Source: Archangium lipolyticum (GTDB lineage: Bacteria; Myxococcota; Myxococcia; Myxococcales; Myxococcaceae). Taken from it: 64,000 nucleotides of DNA. The DNA is taken from contig NZ_JANKBZ010000009.1 of the NCBI RefSeq assembly GCF_024623785.1, positions 62,001 to 126,000 on the forward strand. The letters run 5' to 3'. Below are positions 15,571-24,897 of this stretch, in pieces. Numbering within the stretch: position 1 is the stretch's first letter; the number at the start of each line of letters is the position of its first letter. The translations under genes and the position numbers were made by a program. The notes below the pieces were generated by a model. That model made no database searches. It was not told where the DNA came from and saw only the letters and a program-made list of their open reading frames with translations.

Positions 15571-17634
15571 TTGCCCGTGCAACGCCTGCTCGCTCTCGGC
15601 TTCCTCCTGGCCCTCCCCGCCGCCGCGGAGGAGGGAATGTGGACATATGACGCGTTTCCAGCCACCGCCGTGAAGGCCAGCCATGGGTTCGAGCCCTCGC
15701 GCGAGTGGTTGGACCATGTGCGGCTGTCCTCCGTGCGGCTGGCTGGCGGGTGCTCGGCCAGCTTCGTGTCGCCGGATGGCCTGGTGATGACCAACCACCA
15801 CTGCATCCGCTCGTGCGTGGAGGACCTGTCCTCCCCGAAGCGGGACTACCTCGCCACCGGCTTCTACGCGAAGGAGCCGAAGGACGAGCTGCGCTGCCCC
15901 AAGGTGGAGGCCAACCAGCTCGTGGAGATGACGGACGTCTCCGCGCGGCTCCAGGGCGCCACCCAGGGGTTGAGCGGCGCGGCCTTCAACACCGCCCTCA
16001 AGGCGGAGATGTCGAAGCTCGAGAGCGAGTGCGCCACCGGGCCGGAGCTGCGCTGCGACGTGGTGACGCTCTTCAACGGCGGCAAGTACCACCTCTACAA
16101 GTACCGCCGCTTCCAGGACGTGCGGCTGGCCTTCGCCCCCGAGTTCTCCATGGCCGCCTTCGGCGGGGACCCGGACAACTTCAACTTCCCGCGTTTCGGC
16201 TTCGACGCCGCCTTCATCCGCGTGTGGGACGCCAACGGCCAGCCCTTGAAGACGGAGCATTTCCTGTCGTGGGCGAAGGAGGGCGCCAGGGAGGGCGACC
16301 TCGTCTTCGTCTCCGGCCACCCGGGCGGCACCGAGCGTCAGAGCACCGTGGCGGAGCTGGAGTTCCAGCGTGACGTGGCGCTGCCCTACACGCTCCTGCA
16401 CCTCTCGGAGATGCGGGGCATGCTGCGCGAGTACGCCTCGGCCTCGCCGGAGCGCTGGCGCACCACGCGCGCGAAGCTGCGCTCGGTGGAGAACGGCTTG
16501 AAGGCCCTGCGTGGCCGGCATCAGGCCCTGGCCGAGCCCTCGCTGCTCGCGGACAAGCGCAAGGCCGAGGCGGACCTGCGCTCGAAGGTGGAGGCGGACC
16601 CGAAGCTGAAGGCCTCCACCTCGGGCGCCTGGGACGCCATCTCCCGCGCGCTCGACGTCTACCGGCCCCTGCTGGCCGAGTACAAGCTGAAGGAGGGTGG
16701 GGATGGCTTCCCGTCCGAGCTGTTCAGCCTCGCGCGGCAGCTGGTGCGCGCGGCGGACGAGCTACCCAAGCCCAACGCGGAGCGGCTGCGCGAGTACACC
16801 GATGGCCAGCTCCCGGCCCTGCGTCAGGGGCTGCTGCGCGAGGCCCCCATCACCCCGGAGCTCGAGGTGGTCACGCTCACCTTCGGCTTCAACAAGCTGC
16901 GCGAGACGCTGGGCGCCGATGACCCCTTCGTGCGTGAGGTGCTCGGACGCGAGGCCCCCGAGGACCTGGCTCGCGCGCTGGTGAAGGGCACGAAGCTCTT
17001 CGACGTGAGGGTGCGCCAGCGTCTGCTCGAGGGGGGGAGGGCCGCGGTGGAGGCGTCGAAGGATCCGATGATCCTCCTGGCTCGCCGGGTGGATGCGCGG
17101 GCGCGCGAGGTGCGCAAGCGCTACGAGGACTCGGTGGAGTCGGTGCTGAAGAAGAACGGCGAGCTGCTCGCGCGGGCCCGGCTGGCCGCCTACGGCACCA
17201 CGGGCTATCCGGACGCCACCTTCACCCTGCGCCTCAGCTACGGCGTGGTGAAGGGCTGGGAGGAGAATGGCCGCACCGTGGGCGCGCTGACGACGTTCGC
17301 CGGGGCCTATGCGCGGCACACGGGCAAGGAGCCCTTCCGGCTGCCGGACTCGTGGCTGAAGGCCCAGGGCAAGGTGCCCGGTGAGACGCCGCTCGACATG
17401 GCCACCACCCACGACATCATCGGCGGCAACTCGGGCTCGCCCATGGTGGACCGCGAGGGCCGTGTGGTCGGGCTCATCTTCGATGGCAACCTGCCGTCAC
17501 TCGGGGGCCGGTACGCGTACGTGCCGGAGACGAACCGCGCGGTGGCGGTGCACGGCGAGGGCCTGCTGCGGGCCCTCGAGCACATCTACGGCGCCCAACG
17601 GTTGGTGAAGGAGATTCGGGCCAACCAGCGCTGA
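15571..17634 (+). CDS. S46-family dipeptidyl-peptidase (DPP7-like)
   Basis: 687 aa exported serine peptidase. After a signal peptide (cleavage near PAAAEEG) comes the EGMWTYDAFP opening of family S46. The triad is visible: His in TNHHC (76-77), Asp in DPDNFNFPR (Asp202) and Ser in GGNSGSP (Ser621). Position Ser+18 is Gly639 in FDGN; in characterised enzymes this position is Gly in DPP7 (hydrophobic P1) and Arg in DPP11 (acidic P1), so DPP7-like specificity is predicted. The start is TTG 15571 with AAGGA upstream, or GTG 15577. It would release dipeptides from prey protein. Confidence 0.92.
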   Translation: MPVQRLLALGFLLALPAAAEEGMWTYDAFPATAVKASHGFEPSREWLDHVRLSSVRLAGGCSASFVSPDGLVMTNHHCIRSCVEDLSSPKRDYLATGFYAKEPKDELRCPKVEANQLVEMTDVSARLQGATQGLSGAAFNTALKAEMSKLESECATGPELRCDVVTLFNGGKYHLYKYRRFQDVRLAFAPEFSMAAFGGDPDNFNFPRFGFDAAFIRVWDANGQPLKTEHFLSWAKEGAREGDLVFVSGHPGGTERQSTVAELEFQRDVALPYTLLHLSEMRGMLREYASASPERWRTTRAKLRSVENGLKALRGRHQALAEPSLLADKRKAEADLRSKVEADPKLKASTSGAWDAISRALDVYRPLLAEYKLKEGGDGFPSELFSLARQLVRAADELPKPNAERLREYTDGQLPALRQGLLREAPITPELEVVTLTFGFNKLRETLGADDPFVREVLGREAPEDLARALVKGTKLFDVRVRQRLLEGGRAAVEASKDPMILLARRVDARAREVRKRYEDSVESVLKKNGELLARARLAAYGTTGYPDATFTLRLSYGVVKGWEENGRTVGALTTFAGAYARHTGKEPFRLPDSWLKAQGKVPGETPLDMATTHDIIGGNSGSPMVDREGRVVGLIFDGNLPSLGGRYAYVPETNRAVAVHGEGLLRALEHIYGAQRLVKEIRANQR

Positions 17635-17649
17635 GCCTTCCTCCCCCGT

Positions 17650-17679
17650 CCCTCTCCCTCCGGGAGAGGGGAGGTGGGG
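17650..17679 (+). repeat. Dispersed palindromic repeat, copy 4 (variant tail)
   Basis: CCCTCTCCCTCCGGGAGAGGG with the shortened tail GAGGTGGGG. It occupies the whole 48-bp space between two convergent genes, where its stem could serve as a two-way terminator. Confidence 0.8.
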
Positions 17680-17682
17680 AGC

Positions 17683-18222
17683 TCAGGCGGCCACCGTGCC
17701 TCCGAGCTTCATCACCCGGCCGGAGATGGCCGTCGGGTTGAGGATGTTGTCGAACATCGGGCTGCTCTTCTCCGCCGCCTTGCGGATCTCCTCCAGCGTG
17801 GCGGCGTCCGCCTCCGTGTCCACCTCCACGGTGTACTGCAGCTCCAAGAAGCCAGGACGCACCTGCGGATCCAGGTTGAGGTAGCCGCGCAAATCAAAGG
17901 GCGCGCTCACCTTGATGCGCAGGTCCCGGTAGTCCAGGCCACGCATCCGCGCCTGTGTCACCCAGCCAATCGTCAGGCACGTGCCCAGCGACGCCAGCAG
18001 CAGCTCCATCGGATCGATGTGCTGATCCTTCCCTCCGAGCGCCGTGGGCTCATCCGTCTCCAGCGTGAAGGAGCGCGCCCGCGTCACCGCCTGGGCGCCA
18101 TCGCGCCACTCCGTCACCGTCTCGAAGCGGCCCTTGCCGGCCTCCGGGTTGGCGGCCACGTGCGTCTTCGTGGCCTGCATGGTGGCGATGTCCAGCGTGC
18201 AGCAGCTTCCCGGGGTCTTCAT
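17683..18222 (-). CDS. OsmC-family protein, 179 aa
   Basis: OsmC/Ohr fold: RDGAQAVTRARSF, GGKDQHIDPMELLLASLGTCLTIGW with Cys82 on the central helix, and a C-terminal half with VEVDTEADAATLEEIRKAAEKSS. In peroxide-reducing members a second Cys sits in a CPV/CPF turn of that last helix; here the turn is SSPMF (153-157), so the second redox Cys is missing. It may be a non-peroxidatic OsmC/YhfA-type protein. An N-terminal CC pair (residues 7-8) is present but is not in a position known to substitute. Start 18222 has CCAGGA upstream. Confidence 0.85.
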   Translation of the reverse strand: MKTPGSCCTLDIATMQATKTHVAANPEAGKGRFETVTEWRDGAQAVTRARSFTLETDEPTALGGKDQHIDPMELLLASLGTCLTIGWVTQARMRGLDYRDLRIKVSAPFDLRGYLNLDPQVRPGFLELQYTVEVDTEADAATLEEIRKAAEKSSPMFDNILNPTAISGRVMKLGGTVAA

Positions 18223-18303
18223 TCCTGGCTCCGTCGTTCGAGTGCGAAGGAGCCCGACGCTAGGGCGGTGCCGTCCGGAGCCGCAAGATGGCCTCCCGTC
18301 CCA

Positions 18304-18690
18304 TCACCGCGCGCGGCGGCCCGGCCCCGGCCCCGCCCAGGCCCAGTACAGGAGGGTTCCCAGTACGCCGGCCCATGGCACGAAGGGCACTCCGGCGAGC
18401 ACTCCCTCCATGCACAGGTGGATGCGGCACTCGGGCCTCTCCAGCGTGGAGCACGCTCCGAGCAGCAGCGGCACGTGGCTGGCGATGTAGCCCGCGCCCA
18501 GTCCGCGCAGCACGTCCCCTCGCACCCACCGGCGCGTCATGACCCGCCACGCCGTGGGCAGCAGCACGAGCGCGGCGAGCGCCGTGAGCGCCAGCTTCGC
18601 GTGCCGCGTCTCGGTGGCCACGTACAGCACGCCCAGCGTCAGCAGCAGGGGCGGCCAGAGCGGCGCGTGTTCGTCCTGGGGCTCGGACAT
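18304..18690 (-). CDS. Small membrane protein, 128 aa
   Basis: Three to four hydrophobic segments: PPLLLTLGVLYVATE, LALTALAALVLLPTAW, GAGYIASHVPLLLGAC and VPWAGVLGTLLYWAWA. Three Cys lie in the loop between the last two (ACSTLERPECRIHLC). No known motif was seen. The start at 18690 (MSEPQDEH) is preferred, with 18708 as the alternative. It is divergent from the cyclase gene across a 295-bp region in which no clear promoter or repeat was picked out. Confidence 0.6.
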   Translation of the reverse strand: MSEPQDEHAPLWPPLLLTLGVLYVATETRHAKLALTALAALVLLPTAWRVMTRRWVRGDVLRGLGAGYIASHVPLLLGACSTLERPECRIHLCMEGVLAGVPFVPWAGVLGTLLYWAWAGPGPGRRAR

Positions 18691-18985
18691 GGGCGGATTC
18701 GCTCTCAACAGTAACAGGGCGACACTCGCACCACGTCCGCTGTCACCTCGCCGACGTCTCCCTACTCCGGAGCCCTTCCGGACATTGTGCGTTGCGTTAC
18801 GGGTGGGTTACTTATCGATGTCAATAGGTGGGATTCAGGCGCGGATGTGGGCGCCTCGTCCCGACCGGGCGGTAGGTGCCCGGGTTTTTTCTCGCTGGCC
18901 CGGCTGGGGGGCGCGGGCAGAACAAGCGAGTGTCGGTGGGGTAACATTCGCTTTCTGTCTGGTTGGGGGGGAAGGAGACGCGTTG

Positions 18986-19600
18986 ATGATGGCGGACGTA
19001 CCGCAACCGGAACCCAGGAAGGTGGCGGCCATCATGTTCACGGACATGGTGGAGCTCAGCCCCGAAGCCCGGCGGGACGAGGCGCTCAACCTCGAACTGC
19101 GCGAGGAGCATGGACGGCTCGTGCGTGGCCTGTTGTCCGGGCACGGAGGTCGCGAGATCAAACAGATGGAGGACGGCTTCCTCGTCGAGTTCGACGAGGC
19201 GCTGCCCGCGGTTTCATGTGCGCTGGAGCTTCAGTCGGCGTTGTGTGCGCGCAACGAGTGTGTGCCGCACGAGCGCCGGGTGGAGTTGCGCATCGGCATC
19301 CACCTGGGCTCGGTGGTGCACCGGGACGGAGACGTCTTCGGCGAGGGCGTCAACCTGGCCGCCCGGCTGGAGGCGCTCGCCCGGCCCGGCAGCCTCTACG
19401 TCAGTGAGTCCGTGGTGCGGCAGGTGGAGCGCCAGGTGCTGGCTCCCGTGGTGCGCCTCGGCCGAAGTGATTTGAAGAACATCCGCCTGCCGGTGTCCGT
19501 CTACCGCATCGATCCTCCCGTGCTCCGGCGGACCCGCCGCGGCTCGTGGATTTCGCGTCTGCGCGGCCTGTTGCCGGGACGGCGCCGCGTGCGGAGCTGA
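18986..19600 (+). CDS. Class III adenylate/guanylate cyclase-domain protein, 204 aa
   Basis: A stand-alone class III nucleotidyl cyclase domain. The first metal Asp is in FTDM (Asp20), the second in KQMEDGFLVEF (Asp63; the usual GDG is EDG), and the transition-state pair is in GEGVNLAARLEALA (Asn123, Arg127). The Lys59 position suits ATP. So the catalytic set looks complete and cAMP is the likely product (inference). A basic tail (LRRTRRGSWISRLRGLLPGRRR) may associate with membrane or DNA. The start at 18986 has GAAGGA upstream; the open frame before it has no ribosome site. Confidence 0.85.
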   Translation: MMADVPQPEPRKVAAIMFTDMVELSPEARRDEALNLELREEHGRLVRGLLSGHGGREIKQMEDGFLVEFDEALPAVSCALELQSALCARNECVPHERRVELRIGIHLGSVVHRDGDVFGEGVNLAARLEALARPGSLYVSESVVRQVERQVLAPVVRLGRSDLKNIRLPVSVYRIDPPVLRRTRRGSWISRLRGLLPGRRRVRS

Positions 19601-19639
19601 GCCTTCCCTCGCGGACCGGGGGCGCTAAGGTGCGCCCCC

Positions 19640-20290
19640 ATGAAAGAGCTCACCCTCGTCGTCGCCTCGAAGAACTACTCCTCCTGGTCGCTGCGGCCCT
19701 ACCTCGCGCTCGCCCACACCGGGCAGCCCTTCCGCGAGGTGGTGGTGCAGCTCGGCCAGGCGGACACCGCCGCGCAGATCGCGAAGTACTCGCCCAGTGG
19801 CCGCGTGCCCGCGCTGCTGCACGGCGAGCTCGTCATCTGGGACTCGCTGGCCATCTGTGAATACCTGGCCGAGCTCTTCCCCCAGGCGCGCTTGTGGCCC
19901 CAGGACGCCGCGGCCCGCGCCATGGCCCGCGCCGTCACCGCGGAGATGCACTCGGGCTTCGCCAACCTGCGCAACCACATGACGATGAACCTCCGCGCCC
20001 GCAAGCCCGGTGCGGGCCGCGCTCCCGGCGTCGCCGAGGACATCGCCCGCATCACCTCGTTGTGGAAGGAGTGCCGCGCGCGTCATGGGCAGGGGGGGCC
20101 CTTCCTCTTCGGCGCCTTCTCCATCGCGGACGCCTTCTACGCGCCCGTCGTCACGCGCTTCGTCACCTATGGCGTGGAGTTGGAGCCGGTGTGCGCCGCC
20201 TACCGCGACGCGGTGCTCGCCCTGCCGGCCCTGAAGGCCTGGACGGAGGCCGCCCGCAGCGAGCCGCCCGTGGCGCGCTACGAGCAGTAG
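19640..20290 (+). CDS. Glutathione S-transferase family protein
   Basis: 216 aa. The N-terminal domain ASKNYSSWSLRPYLAL carries the SxxS pocket of Zeta/YfcF-like GSTs, with SPSGRVPALL as cis-Pro loop and WDSLAICEYLAE as glutathione contact. The C-terminal helical domain has FSIADAFYAPVVTRF. Ser14 would be the catalytic residue activating glutathione. The ATG is 39 bp after the cyclase stop, same strand, and the gene is convergent with the HAD gene. Distinct from the Nu-class GST at 10266. Confidence 0.85.
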   Translation: MKELTLVVASKNYSSWSLRPYLALAHTGQPFREVVVQLGQADTAAQIAKYSPSGRVPALLHGELVIWDSLAICEYLAELFPQARLWPQDAAARAMARAVTAEMHSGFANLRNHMTMNLRARKPGAGRAPGVAEDIARITSLWKECRARHGQGGPFLFGAFSIADAFYAPVVTRFVTYGVELEPVCAAYRDAVLALPALKAWTEAARSEPPVARYEQ

Positions 20291-20294
20291 CGCC

Positions 20295-20900
20295 CTACAA
20301 CCCGAGCGCCTTCAGCTGCGCGTCGAAGGTCTCGGCGGTGGTGAAGAGGTGGCCGCGGAGGCCCAGCGCGTTGGCGGCCTGGACGAACTCGGGCAGGTCG
20401 TCGAAGAAGGCCGCCTCCTGGGGGGCGCACCCGGCCAGGCGCAGCGCCTCCTTGTAGATGCCGGGCTCCGGCTTCACCGAGCCCACCTCGCAGCTGAGCA
20501 CCAGCGCGTCGAAGCGCTCCAGCACCGGCAGCTTCGGCCGCAGGAAGGCCGCGTGCAGCACGTTGGTGTTGGACAGCAGCAACAGCTTCACCCGCCCCAC
20601 CAGCCCCTCCACCCGCGGCAGCACCGCCTCGTGGATGGTGAAGTGGCTGCTCCACAGGGCGTTGAACTCCTCCGCGGGCAGGTCCACTCCCAGCGAGCCG
20701 CACACGTCGCGCCGGATGCCCTCGGCGCCCAGCAGCCCGCGGTTGGCCGCCGTCCAGCCGAGGCCCTCGGCCAGCCGGCGCTCCGCTTCCGCCGGCGACA
20801 GGCCCGCTCTCGCACCCAGCCGGCGGAAGAGCAGCCCGTTGTCGTGGAAGACGAGCACGTTGCCGAGGTCGAGGATGACGGCACGGGGCGGTGTGGTCAT
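20295..20900 (-). CDS. HAD-superfamily hydrolase (YihX-like), 201 aa
   Basis: Motif I is ILDLGNVLV, the DxGxV form used by subfamily IA variant 3 enzymes: the nucleophile is Asp11 while the usual second Asp is Gly. Motif II is LLLSNTN, motif III Lys in GSVKPEPGIY, motif IV FFDDLPEFV. The cap is helical (residues 18-85). Such enzymes dephosphorylate small metabolites such as glucose-1-phosphate; replacement of the acid/base Asp by Gly may lower or change phosphatase activity. Cytosolic, possibly co-transcribed after the chemoreceptor gene (9 bp gap). Confidence 0.85.
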   Translation of the reverse strand: MTTPPRAVILDLGNVLVFHDNGLLFRRLGARAGLSPAEAERRLAEGLGWTAANRGLLGAEGIRRDVCGSLGVDLPAEEFNALWSSHFTIHEAVLPRVEGLVGRVKLLLLSNTNVLHAAFLRPKLPVLERFDALVLSCEVGSVKPEPGIYKEALRLAGCAPQEAAFFDDLPEFVQAANALGLRGHLFTTAETFDAQLKALGL

Positions 20901-20909
20901 GGGTTCCCC

Positions 20910-22805
20910 TTATACCCGATAGCTGCGCGCCACCTTCTGCATCTGCTCGGCGACGTCGCGCAGCGCCTGGGTGACGCGCTGAGAGGCCTGCAGCCCCACC
21001 ATGGTGTCGTGCATCATGGTGGAGAGGTCCGTCATCGCGGTGAAGATCTGCGCGATGCCGGCGTTCTGCTGGCTCACCGCGCTGGCGATCTGCCTCACCG
21101 CGTTCATGTTGTCCTGCACGATGGTGCTCAGCGCCTGGATGCTCTCGCCGCTGCTGCGCGCCTTCATCAGGCCCTGCTCCATGCGCTGCTGGCCCTGCTC
21201 GCTCAGCTCCACCGTCTTGATGATGGACTGGGTGATGTCCTCGAGCAGCGTGCCCACCTCGGCGGTGGAGTGGATGGACTGGTTGGCCAGGGTGCGGATC
21301 TCCTTGGCCACGATGGCGAAGCCCTTGCCGTGCTCGCCCGAGCGCACCGCCTCGATGGCGGCGTTGAGCGCCAGCATGTTGGAGCGGTCCGCCAGGCCCT
21401 TCACCGTCTGGGTGATGCCGCCAATGCGCTGGGCGCGCTCGTTGAGCCGGCCGATCTGCGCGGCCATCTCGTTCACCTGGTCCTGCATCCCCTGGAAGCC
21501 GGTCATGCTCTCCGAGAGCGCGCTGGCGCCGCCCTGGCCCAGCTCCTCGGCCTTCGTGGCCACCTGGAGCACCGCGGTCGCGCGCTCCGAGGCGATCAGG
21601 GACGTCTGTTTGATCTCCTGCGCCGTCACCTGCGTCTCCTGCAGGGCCGCGGCCTGACGGGTGATGTTGTTCTCCTGCTGCTCGGCGGCGCGCGTCAGCT
21701 CGGCCACGGTGTCGGTGAGCACCTGGGTGCCGCGCTGCAGGCTCTGCGCCGTCTCCTTCAGGTTGTCCACCATCTGCACGAAGGAGCGCGCCAGCTCGCC
21801 CACCTCGTCATCCCCGTGCGCCTCCAGCTTCTGGGTGAGGTCTCCCTCCCGCACGATGTGGCGCACCGACTGGTTGAGCCGGGTAATGGGCAGGGCAACG
21901 CCGCGCGCCAGCAGGAAGGCGCACAGCGCGACCACCACCACCGTGGTCAGCACCATGCCCAGCACGGCGAGGCTCAGCTTGTTGACCGAGGCGTAGACAT
22001 CCTCCGGATCCGACAGCGCCACGAAGCGCCAGCCATCCCCCACGTCCGGAATCTCCGGCCCGTTGATGGCCTCGACGGCCACGGGATGGGCCATGCGCTC
22101 GGCGCCCTGGCCGCGTGAGTCGAAGAGCAGCTCGTCCGCCTGGGTGCGCACCTCGAGGGAGAAGCTGTCGTTCTCACGCGCGCGGGCGCGGAGCATGGCG
22201 GCCTTCACCACCTCGCCCACCTGGCCCCAGTCATACGCCGCCAGCAGCACGCCCAGCCGCCGCCCGCCGCGCGACTCCATCACGGGCGCCGCCAGGTGCA
22301 GCACCTGCATGCCGAAGACCGGATCCTCCTGGGTGAGCAGCGCGCTGGTGAAGCGCCCCTCCAGGGCCGCCTTGAACCAGGGCGAGCTCCGCACCGCCTC
22401 CTCCTGGCCCACGAAGGAATCCTTCAGCGGCTCCGTGCTGGCGGAGACGGCCCGGCCGTCCTCGGTGAAGAGCACCAGTCCGGTGAAGGTGGTGTAGCGC
22501 AACTGCAGCCGCGACAGCACCGCATCGCTCTGCCGGTAGCTGCCCGTGAGCAGCGCCTCGCGCAGCAGCGTGTCCTCGGCCCAGCTGCGCACGCTCGTCT
22601 CGCGCTCCGCCAGCGAGGCTTCCACCAGGTCCTTCAGACCCTCGGCCTCGATGCGGAGCATCTCGTGCACCTGCTCCTGCATCATCCTCTGGGTGGCGTT
22701 CGAGCCCAGCAGCGAGGACGCCAACAGGGGAACCACGGCCAGGAGGGTGACGTACAACGTCAGCCGGCCACGCAGCTTCAGGGTGCCGATCAGGGGAAGT
22801 CTCAT
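20910..22805 (-). CDS. Methyl-accepting chemotaxis protein with periplasmic sensor
   Basis: 631 aa. TM1 at about 15-34, a periplasmic Cache-like sensor to about 275, TM2 ([23 protein letters not shown]) at about 277-301, a HAMP domain, then the cytoplasmic signalling domain. The hairpin tip reads [34 protein letters not shown], the conserved CheA/CheW contact. There is no C-terminal CheR/CheB tether pentapeptide (it ends ARSYRV). The ATG at 22805 is chosen; the frame is open to a TTG at 22856. No che genes are beside it, so it is an orphan receptor. The ligand is unknown. Confidence 0.92.
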   Translation of the reverse strand: MRLPLIGTLKLRGRLTLYVTLLAVVPLLASSLLGSNATQRMMQEQVHEMLRIEAEGLKDLVEASLAERETSVRSWAEDTLLREALLTGSYRQSDAVLSRLQLRYTTFTGLVLFTEDGRAVSASTEPLKDSFVGQEEAVRSSPWFKAALEGRFTSALLTQEDPVFGMQVLHLAAPVMESRGGRRLGVLLAAYDWGQVGEVVKAAMLRARARENDSFSLEVRTQADELLFDSRGQGAERMAHPVAVEAINGPEIPDVGDGWRFVALSDPEDVYASVNKLSLAVLGMVLTTVVVVALCAFLLARGVALPITRLNQSVRHIVREGDLTQKLEAHGDDEVGELARSFVQMVDNLKETAQSLQRGTQVLTDTVAELTRAAEQQENNITRQAAALQETQVTAQEIKQTSLIASERATAVLQVATKAEELGQGGASALSESMTGFQGMQDQVNEMAAQIGRLNERAQRIGGITQTVKGLADRSNMLALNAAIEAVRSGEHGKGFAIVAKEIRTLANQSIHSTAEVGTLLEDITQSIIKTVELSEQGQQRMEQGLMKARSSGESIQALSTIVQDNMNAVRQIASAVSQQNAGIAQIFTAMTDLSTMMHDTMVGLQASQRVTQALRDVAEQMQKVARSYRV

Positions 22806-23005
22806 GAATTCGTACGTCCGCGCGGTGGGCTCGCTGGAGACCCCAGTGCCCTCCAACCGGTTTCCATTCCACCTGTACCACGGAGCGCGTCCGATAGGAG
22901 GAGCCCCTCCCGGGTACGTCCAGGTGGGTGTGGTGGTTACTTCGCGCGGACGGCGCCCGGAGCGGGTGAGGAGGCCCCGGACGCCGCGTCTGCCCGTGTG
23001 CCTAC

Positions 23006-23440
23006 CTAGGAGAGCGGAATGCGCTCGGGCAGCTCCCGTTCTGGCACGTTCACGTAGTCGGCGCGCATGTCCAGCATCAGCCGCTGGTGGACGCGGCGGC
23101 TGATCATCTTCCGCAGCCGGCCGAGGAACTCGGGGGGAGCGGCGATGACCAGGCGGTCATACGCATGGTCGTTCAGCCCCCGCTCCAGCCGCTGGGCGAG
23201 CTCACGTGCGAAGCGCTCGTGCTCCAGTTGCTGGCGCGCATCGGGTTCGTTCTCCGGCTGGGGCTTGTGAAGCGTGCCGGCGTTGGGGTTGTCGAATTGG
23301 CCCATCAGCTCCCGGGAGGGCATCCGGCTCTCCTCGTGCTGGAACTCCTCGCGCAGGTCCCACCGCTCCGCCCGCTCGTCCGTCGCGAAGAGTTTGGCCC
23401 GGCTCGAGTTGGCCACCAGAATCCACAGCGCGTCCGCCAT
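23006..23440 (-). CDS. Host attachment family protein, 144 aa
   Basis: Matches the 'protein required for attachment to host cells' family: it opens with [19 protein letters not shown], has a polar middle with [26 protein letters not shown], then [14 protein letters not shown] and a final helix ending [10 protein letters not shown]. The fold resembles the eRF1/baeRF domain. No signal peptide, so cytosolic. The family name comes from an Agrobacterium phenotype; the biochemical role is not established. The gene stands alone between the chemoreceptor and the M20 peptidase. Confidence 0.8.
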   Translation of the reverse strand: MADALWILVANSSRAKLFATDERAERWDLREEFQHEESRMPSRELMGQFDNPNAGTLHKPQPENEPDARQQLEHERFARELAQRLERGLNDHAYDRLVIAAPPEFLGRLRKMISRRVHQRLMLDMRADYVNVPERELPERIPLS

Positions 23441-23583
23441 CGTTCATCCTCCTGGCCTTGAGGTGCGGACCCCCACCGTCCCCGGCAAGCTTCCTTCCCC
23501 CGGAGGGCTCGTGCTGGAGCCCCAGGCGGGCGGGCGCCGGGATACCTTCCCTGGAGCCGGGGGCCTGGCGTATGCCCGGGTTG

Positions 23584-23606
23584 CATCCGGGGATGCACTC
23601 CGGATG
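23584..23606 (+). promoter_or_regulatory. Hairpin next to the ribosome site of the M20 gene
   Basis: CATCCGG (23584-23590) and CCGGATG (23600-23606) are exact complements with a 9-nt loop. The 3' arm abuts the GGGAGG ribosome site (about 23606-23611) of the gene at 23620. It could modulate translation, but short hairpins are common in GC-rich DNA. Confidence 0.3.
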
Positions 23607-23619
23607 GGAGGCCGAGACG

Positions 23620-24783
23620 ATGCGCGAGATGGGTGAAGCGGCGGCCAGCTGGCTGGTGGGCAGGCTGGGGGAGATGGAAGAGGCGCTCGCCGCGCTGGTG
23701 GAGGTCAACTCCTGGACGAACAACGTGGAGGGCGGCCGCAAGGTCGGCGCCCTGCTGCGCGAGCAGCTCGCCCTGCCGGGGCTCGGGGCCGAGGTGGTGC
23801 CCAGCACGCGGTTCGCCGACCACCTGGTGTTCCGCTCGAAGGGGAAGGCGGGGCTGAAGCCGGTGGCGCTGGTGGGCCACCTGGACACCGTATTCCCCCC
23901 GGGCAAATTCGAGGGCTACCGGCAGGACGGGGCGCTGCGGCGCGGCCCCGGCGTGCTGGACATGAAGGGCGGCCTCGTCGTCATCACCTGGGCGCTCAAG
24001 GCGCTCGCGGCGTCGGGCGGGCTGGAGTCGCTGCCCCCGCTGCGGCTGGTGGTGGTGTCGGACGAGGAGGTGGGCTCGCCCGAGGGCGCGGACGTCATCC
24101 GCAAGGCCATCGAGGGCGCGGATGCCTGTCTCGTCTTCGAGTCCGGCCGGGCCGGGGACGCCATCATCACCCGGCGCAAGGGCACCGGCATGGCCACGGC
24201 GGTGGCGCACGGCAAGGCGGCCCACGCGGGCAACAACCACCAGGATGGGGCCAATGCCCTCTGGGCCCTCGCCCGCTTCGTGGACCGGGTGCAGCAGCTC
24301 ACGGACTACCCGCGTGGCATCACCATCAACGTGGGCAAGGTGACGGGGGGCCAGGGGAAGAACACGGTGCCGGACCACGCCGTGGCCGAGGTGGACCTGC
24401 GCTTCTGCACCCGCGCGGACGGCGAGGAGCTGGTGCGGCGCTTCCGCCAGGCGGCGGAGGAGGCGGCATCCGGCGTTCCTGGCACCCGCATCGAGGTGGA
24501 AGGGGGCGTGGCCCGCGAGCCCCTGGAGCGCACCGAGGCCTCCGCGGCGCTGATGGCGGCGTATGGCTCCTGCGCCCATGTCTCCGGGTTGGGCCACGGC
24601 GAGGCGGCCCTGGTGGGGGGCGGCTCGGATGCCAGCACCTCGTCCGCCATGGGGATTCCGTCCATCGACGGGCTCGGTCCTCGCGGCAAGGGCTTCCACA
24701 CGGTGGATGAGTTCATCGAGGTGGACACGCTCATCCCCAAGGCCCAGGCCCTGGCTCGCTACCTCGCCTCGCGGGCGGGATGA
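23620..24783 (+). CDS. M20-family metallopeptidase (carboxypeptidase G2-like)
   Basis: 387 aa zinc amidohydrolase/peptidase. Metal and catalytic residues are recognisable in order: HLDTVFP (His ligand and Asp), LDMKGG (bridging Asp), SDEEVGSPEG (catalytic and metal Glu), FESGR, and GFHTVDEFIE near the end (His ligand). The lid/dimerisation domain lies between GTGMATAVAHGKAAHAG and DLRFCTRADGEE. There is no signal peptide, so it is cytosolic. The arrangement is closest to CPG2/ArgE/DapE-type enzymes that cut an amino acid from an acyl group; the exact substrate is unknown. A GGGAGG site fixes the ATG at 23620. Confidence 0.88.
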   Translation: MREMGEAAASWLVGRLGEMEEALAALVEVNSWTNNVEGGRKVGALLREQLALPGLGAEVVPSTRFADHLVFRSKGKAGLKPVALVGHLDTVFPPGKFEGYRQDGALRRGPGVLDMKGGLVVITWALKALAASGGLESLPPLRLVVVSDEEVGSPEGADVIRKAIEGADACLVFESGRAGDAIITRRKGTGMATAVAHGKAAHAGNNHQDGANALWALARFVDRVQQLTDYPRGITINVGKVTGGQGKNTVPDHAVAEVDLRFCTRADGEELVRRFRQAAEEAASGVPGTRIEVEGGVAREPLERTEASAALMAAYGSCAHVSGLGHGEAALVGGGSDASTSSAMGIPSIDGLGPRGKGFHTVDEFIEVDTLIPKAQALARYLASRAG

Positions 24784-24797
24784 GCGTCTGACACACC

Positions 24798-24824
24798 GGG
24801 CGCGCACCTCGTGTGTGTGCGCCC
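24798..24824 (+). terminator. GC-rich hairpin after the M20 gene
   Basis: GGGCGCGCAC (24798-24807) pairs with GTGTGCGCCC (24815-24824) with one G-T wobble and a 7-nt loop. It lies 15 bp past the stop codon at 24783. No T-run follows, so if it terminates it is not a classical intrinsic terminator. Confidence 0.5.
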
Positions 24825-24897
24825 TTGTGCCACATGACCCGGGTCCAACGCGAGGGGTGCTCCGCAGCGGGCTCTGTTCAAGGTACAACATGGGGTC

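Noticed and set aside
18539-18985. N-terminal extension of the class III cyclase
   Set aside because: The frame is open, but it runs antisense through the small membrane protein gene, and a good ribosome site directly precedes 18986.
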